DNA of 64,000 nucleotides. Origin: Chondrosia reniformis. Lineage: Eukaryota > Porifera > Demospongiae > Chondrillida > Chondrillidae. The stretch spans positions 7,593,450 to 7,657,449 of the forward strand of contig OX359198.1 of the NCBI GenBank assembly GCA_947172415.1, in the 5' to 3' direction. The position numbers were made by a program, and so were the translations under genes. Every line of letters starts with the position of its first letter. Within the stretch, counting starts at the first letter, position 1. Below, in pieces: positions 45,591 to 54,904 of this stretch. The notes under the pieces were generated by a model. It was not told where the DNA came from and made no database searches. It saw only the letters and a program-made list of their open reading frames with translations.

Positions 45591-45894
45591 AACTCCATAT
45601 AATACAAAGGATTGGTAGAGTTGTCCTTAGGATTTGGTAGTACATATAGTCTAGGGTTGCGCTATCTGGAAGGGTTGTGGTTGGGGCCTTAGGGCTTTTG
45701 GTCCAGGCAAGGATCATCGTTAGTGGGCAGAAAAGGGTTGTCCAAAGATGTGAGAAGGGATGAGCTATAGATTTTCCTGATTATCTTAAAAATCAATTAA
45801 TATAGACATATGGAAATTATGTTCTCCAAACGGCATTTTTTATGGGCTATCCAATGTAACCCATTTTGACCTAAATAACCTTCGGGGACCCAAC

Positions 45895-46437
45895 CCTGTA
45901 ACCCAAACACTAACCCTAACCCTGTCACTAACCCTAACCCTGTCACTAACCCTAACCCTGTCACTAACCCTAACCCTGTCACTAACCCTAACCCTGTCAC
46001 TAACCCTAACCCTGTCACTAACCCTAACCCTAACCCTGTCACTAACCCTAACCCTGTCACTAACCCTAACCCTGTCACTAACCCTAACCCTTTCACTAAC
46101 CCTAACCCTGTCACTAACCCTAACCCTGTCACTAACCCTAACCCTGTCACTAACCCTAACCCTGTCACTAACCCTAACCCTGTCACTAACCCTAACCCTG
46201 TCACTAACCCTGACCCTGTCACTAACCCTAACCCTGTCACTAACCCTAACCCTGTCACTAACCCTAACCCTGTCACTAAGCCTAACCCTGACACTAACCC
46301 TAACCCTGTCACTAACCCTAACCTGTCCCTAACCCTAACCCTAACCCTGTCACTAACCCTAACCCTGTCACTAACCCTAACCCTGTCACTAACCCTAACC
46401 CTGTCACTTAGGGTTAGGGTTAGGGTTAGGGTTAGGG
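45895..46437. repeat. Interstitial telomere-like variant array with strand switch
   Basis: About 27 copies of an 18-base variant of the telomeric C-strand (cctaaccctgtcactaac) end at ~46409, where the sequence switches to four to five TTAGGG units. The C-rich part therefore points the opposite way from the terminal telomere and the G-rich part the same way. It marks the inner border of the subtelomeric domain. Confidence 0.95.
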
Positions 46438-46511
46438 GGCAATTTTTATCATTTTAAGGAGTCACTGTATGAAGTCGCATTTAATAAACAACATTATAAG
46501 CTTGAAAATAC

Positions 46512-49500
46512 TTAAAATTTGTAGCGTATGTAATATAAGTTAGCTGTTTTGTCGTAGGTGTAGTCAATTGGGAACAGAATTTGTCCCAGCTTGACTTTCC
46601 TTGTCTGTCCTGCTGTAAACTTGTAGCCATTTTCTCCTAGGTGGTGCCTGAGTGGAGAAAGGATGATGTCTTCACCTTGAAGTCTGTACACTTTCCCGAA
46701 GGATCCATCTGTCTTGATAGCCACAAGTTCTCCAATGGTAGGTTCCAATGTTGTGTTTTCTATGATATCGTCTGCTGTAGCAGACCTCTTTGGTGAGCCC
46801 TCACAGTTGGAGTCACCTAATAAGCTTGTTTGGAGCATGGTTCTTGAAAATTCATGTGCCTCCTTTTGCTTGTCCATGCTTGTTCGTCTGTCATACTCTG
46901 ACAGTTGCTATGTATATGTGATAAGATAAATGTGACTCCGTTCAGCAGGTACTAAAGTAGTCAGCTTACCGTTTTTCTATTGTGCTTCATGGACCTTGCT
47001 AAAGATGTCTTAAGTTTCTCCGATAAGTCCATCTCCTCTAGATTAGTAACAAAACTTGACCTTATAGTGTTGATCCCCACATTTTGACCCGTGAATTGAT
47101 AAAAAATACCCTTTATATAGGTGGACCAGCTGCCAGAAGTAAAGGGACTTCCACCTGGTCTCTGCATGTAGAAGAACATTCAGAAATAAAGATGCAGAAG
47201 TGATTGTTGATCAGTTGACTTACCACAAAGAGGGATGAATTCTTTGGATCCGAGCAAAGGTAAGCCTTCCTGTTTAATATATGTTCCTTTAATTGTTGCA
47301 AAAGTAGGGGGTGATCATCCAGAGAGACCAGATCATCATTGTAAAACTTCTTTGTTTTGTAATCTGACAGGTAGAGAAAGGCGTGGTCCCCCTCCAGATC
47401 TATATGGAGCATGTTGGCCTTGGTGGCATGCTTTCCCAGCGATGGAAGCTTCTTGTGTACCTGTGTTTGCAGGGAGGAAGTGACGACAGACCTAGGTGAG
47501 TCAGACAGTGATAATTTAATACAATATACTTGTGCCTTTACCATAAAATGTAGGGACTGGTACTCTTTTGACCTCCTGGGAGGCAGGTCTGTATAGAATA
47601 GTAGTGCTAGAAATTTTTGTCCTAGCACAGCCTTCTTTATACCAGAGTCTTCACTAGCATATGCATTTTTGCATTGTTTCACCACCTGTAAAATTTCGTC
47701 CCTAAGTAGAAAGATTAGTATATAATTTTGTTATGTTATTTACAAACAACAGAGATACACTAATTAGAAACTTACCAATCAAGCCACATTCTCCGTGCCT
47801 TCAAAGCATCTCTGCTTTGATGAGCTGTAAGGGAACTAGATGCTTTCTTAAAGGATTCTGATTTTTTCTTAAGCCTTTTGTAGAAGGGTGTGTCATATGA
47901 AATGTCTTCTTCTGCTGCTAAGTAGCGTAGAATGTAGCAGAGATGGTCAATGTACGTCCCAATTGTGCTTCCCATTAGGTGCTTATCCTATATTGAGAGA
48001 TATTAGCAAAGATTGGGGCAATGGTGGTGGATCACACTGGCAAGGGAGGTGTTGAGGAAAATTACAAAGTGGTAGGATGGTATTCAGCATTTGACATGGT
48101 AAGACACATATATGTATCAGTGTTTACTAACCTCTAAAGAGTTAACAAAACTTTCCAGCATGTTACTATCCCTAGTATCTTCTAGACTGGGTTCTTGCTT
48201 AAAATTAACTGAAACATAATGTAGATAGTCTGTGCAAAATAAGGAAGTATAATGTTTTTCCTAATTAGGACTTGCATAGCAATTACTTACTCAAAGTGTG
48301 TAATTTGACCTTTTCCCAAGTCGATTCCTGGATACGGTCTCCATCCCTTTTCAAATTTGTGCTGCTTAGAAAGAACCTTTCTGTAGCTTTAATTTGCTTG
48401 GCCAATTGAGGGTGTTGACTGAGGTCAAGATAATTAGGCATTCTTCCTGGTTTTCCTTTTTTTACAGGGGGAACCATGTATTCATAGGTACTGTCGTCAT
48501 CATCCTCAGACTCAGAATCATCAAAAGATGAATCAGAGTGATATGAAGCAGATGATAGTCTGTTGACTACTGGAGGCTGAATATTTAACTCAGGTAAATC
48601 TGTAGCTGTAGTATATGTACCTTGTGGCTCCTTGGGTTGGGGAGGACTTAGGACGAGATTTGTGGCTGGGATGGATGTACCTTGTGGCTCCTTGGGTTGG
48701 GGAGGACTTAGGACGAGATTTGTGGCTGGGATGGATGTACCTTGTGGCTCCTTGTATTGGGGAGGACTTAGGACGAGACTTGTGGCTGGGATGGATGTAC
48801 CTTGTGGCTCCTTGGGTTGGGGAGGACTTAGGACGAGACTTGTGGCTGGGATGGATGTACCTTGTGGCTCCTTGTATTGGGGAGGACTTAGGACGAGACT
48901 TGTGGCTGGGATGGATGTACCTTGTGGCTCCTTGGGTTGGGGAGGACTTAGGACGAGATTTGTGGCTGGGATGGATGTACCTTGTGGCTCCTTGGGTTGG
49001 GGAGGACTTAGGACGAGACTTGTGGCTGGGATGGATGTACCTTGTGGCTCCTTGTATTGGGGAGGACTTAGGACGAGATTTGTGGCTGGGATGGATGTAC
49101 CTTGTGGCTCCTTGGGTTGGGGAGGACTTAGGACGAGACTTGTGGCTGGGATGGATGTACCTTGTGGCTCCTTGGGTTGGGGAGGACTTAGGATGAGATT
49201 TGTGGCTGGGATGGATGTACCTTGTGGCTCCTTGGGTTGGGGAGGACTTAGGACGAGATTTGTGGCTGGGATGGATGTACCTTGTGGCTCCTTGTATTGG
49301 GGAGGACTTAGGACGAGACTTGTGGCTGGGATGGATGTACCTTGTGGCTCCTTGGGTTGGGGAGGACTTAGGACGAGATTTGTGGCTGGGATGGATGTAC
49401 CTTGTGGCTCCTTGGGTTGGGGAGGACTTAGGACGAGATTTGTGGCTGGGATGGATGTACCTTGTGGCTCCTTGGGTTGGGGAGGACTTAGGACGAGACT

Positions 49501-49653
49501 TGTAGTTGGGATGGATGGTGGCCGCTTGACTCCTAGATGGTGAATCTCACCTGGTTTAGATGATGGTTCTGCTGGTGGGTTTGTGTTGTGTCCCTGTTCT
49601 TTCATCCTTTTAAACATTAGAAACTCCTGATACTCTTCTGGCGCAATATCCAT
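46512..49653 (-). CDS. Crypton-like tyrosine recombinase, copy A
   Basis: Exons in coding order are 49653-48291, 48208-48132, 47987-47776, 47701-47224, 47161-46970 and 46907-46512. All have GT-AG borders with agreeing phases, giving about 905 residues. Residues ~45-350 are a 20-residue Pro-rich repeat and an acidic patch (DDSESEDDDDSTYEY) follows. Exon 3 looks like a helical core-binding domain (GTYIDHLCYILRYLAAEE). The catalytic domain shows box I LLFYTDLPPRRSKEYQSL (Arg), the beta-hairpin lysine YLSDYKTKKFYNDD, box II NTIRSSF (Arg kept, usual His is Asn), and MKHNRKTQLSEYDRRT with the second His and the nucleophile Tyr nine residues apart. A beta-rich C-terminal tail follows. This pattern is that of Crypton/DIRS-type eukaryotic tyrosine recombinases. 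No reverse transcriptase is seen nearby, favouring Crypton. Activity is inferred from the kept residues. Confidence 0.82.
48615..49510. repeat. Coding 60-bp minisatellite in recombinase copy A
   Basis: Fifteen 60-base units encode the 20-residue repeat TSIPATNLVLSPPQPKEPQG (minus strand), with alternation of S/N and P/Y at fixed positions. The period is a multiple of three, so frames on the other strand also stay open. Confidence 0.95.
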
Positions 49654-49968
49654 GGTAGTCCTTTGTCTTTGAAGAAGTGAAAAGTTAAGGTGAGTCTGGT
49701 TTAACACTTTCATTTATATACTGAAACGTGCATAAAATTTATTCTGATGTAATATTTCCTTATATGGGTGCATTTTGCCCCTGCTGTTGGTCAATTAACA
49801 AGATTGAGCAGACAAATTCCACTGTTGGGCTTCAATGAGTTCATTAATATGGGAGCAGTGTTAATTGTAAAGGGACCAGACAGCATTCAGATTCAGATTA
49901 ACTGTATCCTAATACAATATTGGTTTAATTATCTAGTTATTATTATTGAGTCATTGGTCTAAAATTAA

Positions 49969-50799
49969 TTATGTCCTCCTTCTTTTGGAATGTAGAAGCT
50001 CTGGCCATGGTAGCTGAACTTCCCTGTCAAAGTTCTGGCCCCAATGCTCCCTAAAGTTGGTGAAGATGGAGTCCCGGAGTGTGGCTTGGCTCCAGGCAGC
50101 GTGGTTGTGAGGAAGCACAGTCCATGCAAGGGCTTGTATGAGTACATGAGACTTCCCCAGGTGTGAACTGCAGTGGTTGAAAGGTAAGGCAGCCAAAAGG
50201 ATTGTATTCCATAGTGTATGGTTAGTTCCTTGGGAAGGATAGGATTGATTTTAGGATGTCTGCTGTAATAGAAGGCCCACCATACGTAATTAATCCAGAT
50301 GTTGAGTGAGGGAGTCCTTCGAAGGAGCACACCCCAGGGTGCTGCTCCGTCCTGTACCAGTTTGCCCGGTACTCATAGACTGTCCTTGTAGGACAGGACG
50401 ATCTTTCAGGTGATGGGCTCAGGATGGCCTGGGGGGTCTCCAAATGAGTACATGTGGAGGATAACTGACTTACTGCCTGGGGTGGTTGAGTCACATCCTC
50501 GGGTGGTTGAGTCACATCCTCGGGTGGTTGAGTCACATCCTCGGGTGGTTGAGTCACATCCTCGGGTGGTTGAGTTACAGCCTGGTATGGTTGAGTCACA
50601 TCCTGGGGTGACCCTGGAAGAGGGAAGACTACTGTGATTGTCCCTTCCATTTTAATAAAATCACTCCAAGACTTACCAAGGAAAAGCTGTTCAGCTTGAC
50701 AAAGCAATAAGAAGACAGCCTCATAGTCCCCATCTATAGGGCTATGTCTTGTGACTAAAGCCTCCAGAGCACGAAGCTTGTCGCAGCACTGTTGTATTC
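49969..50799 (-). pseudogene. Second subtelomeric gene, copy A, frameshifted
   Basis: The minus-strand exon 50799-50677 (GIQQCCDKLRALEALVTRHS onward) ends with a clean GTAAGT donor in phase 1. The next exon starts at 50613, with a Pro-rich 8-residue repeat (VTQPPEDV) and then SPSPERSSCPTRTVYEYRANW. A second frame takes over near 50345 (GAAPWGVLLRRTPSLNIWIN, VWWAFYYSRHPKINPILPKE) and runs towards 49969. How the two frames join (an intron I cannot place, or a frameshift) is unresolved. Compared with copy B, copy A lacks one T in the run at ~50153 (gacttcccc versus gactttcccc). That breaks the downstream frame that in B ends REHWGQNFDREVQLPWPELL. I do not recognise the protein family. An upstream exon is expected beyond 50799. 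Confidence 0.55.
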
Positions 50800-50816
50800 C
50801 TACATTGTTGGTTTGT

Positions 50817-51020
50817 TAATATGTAATTACTTATGTATATATTTATTAACATACATTCTTTTTTCAATTTAGGTTTTGTGGCCAAACAGCTAAGGATGAG
50901 CTATTATTAATTTAAATTTTATGTAATTACTTATGTATATATTTATTAACATTCATTCTTTTTTCAATTTAGGTTTTGTGGCTAAACAGCTAAGGATGAA
51001 CTATTATTAATTTAATTTTT
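50817..51020. repeat. Tandem ~103-bp AT-rich pair, unit A
   Basis: Two copies of a segment running from tgtaattacttatgtatata through ttcaatttaggttttgtggc to the ctattattaattta end, with few differences. Each contains a plus-strand acceptor-like ttttttcaatttag. The region from 51021 to 51652 is AT-rich with no gene seen. The same pair is present in unit B at 59211-59412. Confidence 0.8.
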
Positions 51021-51652
51021 TTATTGTAAATATACTAATAATTATTATGGCTTCGTATATGCATTGCAAAAATGGATGTGCGGGCGATAAAAACATGGTG
51101 TTCCGTATCTAAAATCCGGAAGTGACTTAAAAGTATTTAGCCATTAACTTATCTGTTTTTCAGTACGCAAGAGGCCAAACATTTACATAGGACTATTATA
51201 TACAGCTCCAGCTTATTAATTTTGTAGTTTTATGTCTGTAAAATAGCAGTTGAAATGACACTAATTATATAATAAAATTACAACGTGTCTTGGATTTTCT
51301 CGGATACTGCGTATATTACCATTACAATCGCCCTAATGAAAAATAAACTAAACCTGCTCAAGAAACTAACCAGACATAACTGAGAAACACTATTGATACT
51401 TGTGAACTAATAGAAGACTCTTGAAAAACGTCGAAAGAATGATGCAATTGCAAACAAACTACGCATTTCAGATACATAGGCTACATTAAGTTATAGTCGG
51501 CCAAATGCAACCATTGAACAATTAAAGCAGGCTTAGCACACAAACCCACGTCTTACACATAAAGTAAAAGTGAAATATTGGCTGTATATTAAATTTTTGT
51601 ACCAAAACCATTCAATGAACAGGACGGTCATACATATTAATCATTAAAAAAA

Positions 51653-52869
51653 GCCAGGGGCCCACAAATCACACCCGTGCCTATTTGGCACCCATGCCAC
51701 CCCTTCAAAATGGGCATCATTGGAAAGAGCTCCTCGAGAGCTTTCGATTGATGCCCATTTTGCCCTGCTACATCCCTTCCTCACGGGAGTGGGGGAGGGA
51801 TGTAGCAAAAAAGATATACAGGCTCGCCAAGAAAAGGCAATTAGTGGAAACATTTTCCTGAGAAACTCCCCCACGCTAGCATGCTGAAACCTTGTCAGTC
51901 CATCGTTTGGATCAGGACTCAACCATTTCAAGTCCTAGGTCCATTTTGTGGAGCCTGTCAATTTTTTTGAGCCCCTCGGAATGGAAGACCCCCTGTTCAG
52001 CTATGCCAGGGGCCCACAAATCACACCCGTGCCTATTTGGCACCCATGCCACCCCTTCAAAATGGGCATCATTGGAAAGAGCTCCTCGAGAGCTTTCGAT
52101 TGATGCCCATTTTGCCCTGCTACATCCCTTCCTCACGGGAGTGGGGGGAGGGATGTAGCAAAAAAGATATACAGGCTCGCCAAGAAAAGGCAATTAGTGG
52201 AAACATTTTCCTGAGAAACTCCCCCACGCTAGCATGCTGAAACCTTGTCAGTCCATCGTTTGGATCAGGACTCAACCATTTCAAGTCCTAGGTCCATTTT
52301 GTGGAGCCTGTCAATTTTTTTGAGCCCCTCGGAATGGAAGACCCCCTGTTCAGCTATGCCAGGGGCCCACAAATCACACCCGTGCCTATTTGGCACCCAT
52401 GCCACCCATTCAAAATGGGCATCATTGGAAAGAGCTCCTCGAGAGCTTTCGATTGATGCCCATTTTGCCCTGCTACATCCCTTCCTCACGGGAGTGGGGG
52501 GAGGGATGTAGCAAAAAAGATATACAGGCTCGCCAAGAAAAGGCAATTAGTGGAAACATTTTCCTGAGAAACTCCCCCACGCTAGCATGCTGAAACCTTG
52601 TCAGTCCATCGTTTGGATCAGGACTCAACCATTTCAAGTCCTAGGTCCATTTTGTGGAGCCTGTCAATTTTTTGAGCCCCTCGGAATGGAAGACCCCCTG
52701 TTCAGCTATGCCAGGGGCCCACAAATCACACCCGTGCCTATTTGGCACCCATGCCACCCCTTCAAAATGGGCATCATTGGAAAGAGCTCCTCGAGAGCTT
52801 TCGATTGATGCCCATTTTGCCCTGCTACATCCCTTCCTCACGGGAGTGGGGGGAGGGATGTAGCAAAAA
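51653..52869. repeat. 353-bp tandem repeat with paired hairpins, unit A (about 3.5 copies)
   Basis: Copies start at 51653, 52005, 52358 and 52710; the last is truncated. Each contains two adjacent inverted repeats: aaaatgggcatca...tgatgcccatttt (51707-51719 with 51749-51761) enclosing a gaaagagctc/gagagctttc stem, and ctacatccct...agggatgtag (51768-51777 with 51796-51805). Open frames of 60-95 codons in both strands are shadows of the repeat. Confidence 0.93.
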
Positions 52870-53723
52870 TTTTAGTCTATATGATATGTTATGGTTTACT
52901 TCTATTGCTAATTTGCGTGGGTATTTGCGGTTTAGGAATTAAGTTATTCATTTATATTTTATTGAACTTTTGTATAGCGTATGCAGGAACAATTAATTTA
53001 GCATGTAGTTTAAAGCTAGTGACAAGTGTTCCTTAGTGATTGAGGAAATTTAAAGCTCTCTGTTTTCTGTTAGTGGTGTTCTTTTAGCTCTTAGTTGAGA
53101 CCTAAAAATTGGAAAATTTCGAAAAGTATATCTTTACTTGTGGAAGTCGTATCGACTCCAAATAAACTTTATTGGGCATACTTTTGGAGTAAGAATGATG
53201 AGCTAAAAAACTAGAAGTGTATAGCTTTGGGAAAGGCATAAAACACATGGGGTGTTTTTGGAATTTTGAATTTACCGCAGTTTTGAACAGGAGCCCTGTT
53301 CAAGCCTATACTTTAAGTATTGTTGCGGTTAGATATTTTGCTAGGAATGCATGTTATAACTGCAGCAAACAATGACTAGGAACAGTAGTACATTATATAT
53401 CCATAATTCAATGCTTGGTACGGGCGTGACAGGAATATTAGACTCGTTACCCTTTTCTATCCAAAGAAACATGCTTTCCAAGGTGGCCTACTCGGAAGAG
53501 GACATAAAAGGGTATCGATAAAGGCCGTGTTGAAGTATTTCCATTCCGATGAACGTATCGTTCCTAGTACAGGCCTAACCAAGCTAAATATACGTAATTC
53601 ATCGATCTTATTTGTAAAAAGAACGTTTAATTCTACGATTCCTTTAAAATAATAAGTACGTATATATATATATATTATATATCACTTCCGTGTGGGGATT
53701 GCGCAACAGAAGTAGTCACGAGA

Positions 53724-53777
53724 ATGGCGGGAACTAAAGAAAGGAGAGGTGTGAACGGCAGCTGGAGCTTGTTAAAT
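53724..53777 (+). other. Orphan promoter and first exon facing the telomere, unit A
   Basis: An ETS-like CACTTCCG at ~53692 precedes ATGGCGGG. An open 18-codon exon (MAGTKERRGVNGSWSLLN) then ends exactly at a GTAAGT donor. It looks like the 5' end of a normal gene, but only ~240 bases follow before telomeric repeats and I find no matching downstream exon. Confidence 0.5.
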
Positions 53778-54020
53778 GTAAGTTATAGCAACTATAATCC
53801 ACAATATTTGCCTTGATTATGATTTTTTAGCAACCCTAAATTCTATAGATCGATAGATTTGGGTTGATTTACTAATTTTTTTACATTATTGGGATAAATT
53901 TGGCCTCAAACTAATTATTATGTTTTTCATTTGTACTTAATTTTAAAAACAAGTAAAGGTATAAAAGGATTAGAAAGGGTTAATTATTTGTACTATTACC
54001 GTTTAAAATTCAGGATTAAT

Positions 54021-54129
54021 TAGGGTTAGGGTTAGGGTTAGGGTTAGGGTTAGGGTTAGGGTTAGGGTTAGGGTTAGGGTTAGGGTTAGGGTTAGGGTTA
54101 GGGTTAGGGTTAGGGTTAGGGTTAGGGTT
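54021..54129 (+). repeat. Interstitial TTAGGG tract between units A and B
   Basis: About 18 perfect TTAGGG repeats in the same orientation as the terminal telomere, placed exactly at the right edge of unit A. Confidence 0.97.
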
Positions 54130-54695
54130 ACAGGGATGTCCCCGAGGGGTCATAGTGTCAAATCCTAATAAATTATATATCATTGGATAGCACTCTTCAA
54201 GATCTATCTTCTAACCTAAAAAAACCCTAAAAAAGTTAATTGTTTTTCGAGATAATCGAGAAAAAACAATCAACTTTTTCAATGCTTTTATCCAATACGA
54301 AACCATAAAATTCACTTATTTATGAATTGTAATCCTACCCGAAAATTTAAGGAACTTTTCCGAGACCACGCCCACTAATTAGTTTCAATCAATTAGCTTA
54401 GAACGTAAGCCCCACCCCTTATTGGTTTCGGAGAATCCACCCACTAATTAGTTTCAATCAATTAACTAAGAACCTTATCCCCGCCCCTTTATTAGTTTCG
54501 GAGAACCCGCCCACTAATTAGGGTCAGGGTTGGGTTAGGGTCAGGGTTACAGGGTGTTGCCCAGACATCACCATATGAGATATGGGTATCATCGGAAAGC
54601 TCTCGGTGAGGTGAGTTGATTGGTGAAAAGAAACCCTAAAAAATCCTATTAGTTTTTGAGAAATTTTAGGTTGAATAGGTGTGAAAATTTAATCA
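54130..54695. other. Spacer between units A and B
   Basis: Present once in the window. It contains a palindrome (gttaattgtttttcgag with its complement at ~54235-54275). It also has about 2.5 copies of a ~72-bp unit (ccactaattagtttcaatca) and two halves that each start with an atatcattgga- or gtatcatcgga-type motif. No coding potential. Confidence 0.7.
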
Positions 54696-54830
54696 GGGTT
54701 AGGGTCAGGGTTAGGGTCAGGGTTAGGGTCAGGGTTAGGGTCAGGGTTAGGGTCAGGGTTAGGGTCAGGGTTAGGGTCAGGGTTAGGGTCAGGGTTAGGG
54801 TCAGGGTTAGGGTCAGGGTTAGGGTCAGGG
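54696..54830 (+). repeat. Variant telomeric array (GGGTTAGGGTCA)n
   Basis: About 11 copies of a 12-base variant in which every second telomeric unit is GGGTCA, directly abutting the left edge of unit B. The RVRVRV frame across it is an artefact. Confidence 0.97.
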
Positions 54831-54904
54831 GGCAATTTTTATCATTTTAAGGAGTCACTGTATAAAGTCGCATTTAATAAACAACATTATAAGCTTGAAA
54901 ATAC

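Larger units (their letters stand above)
46438..54020. repeat. Subtelomeric unit A (Y'-like amplicon)
   Basis: A 7.6-kb unit begins ggcaatttttatcattttaa right after TTAGGG repeats and ends ttcaggattaa right before TTAGGG repeats. It is repeated as unit B at an offset of 8393-8394, with differences of only scattered single bases over the aligned gene region. It holds, left to right, a tyrosine-recombinase gene (-), a second gene (-), an AT-rich stretch, a 353-bp tandem repeat, and an orphan first exon (+). Extra length relative to B (about 705 bases) equals two 353-bp repeat units. Confidence 0.93.

Noticed and set aside
48615-49543. Plus-strand ORFs of 193-303 codons (GWGGLRTRFVAGMDVPCGSL repeats), also at 57008-57936
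   Set aside because: Mirror frames of the 60-bp coding repeat in the minus-strand recombinase. The minus frame joins to catalytic exons with correct phase, and the plus frames join to nothing.
54656-54850. 64-codon ORF of RV dipeptides
   Set aside because: Translation of the (GGGTTAGGGTCA)n variant telomeric array.
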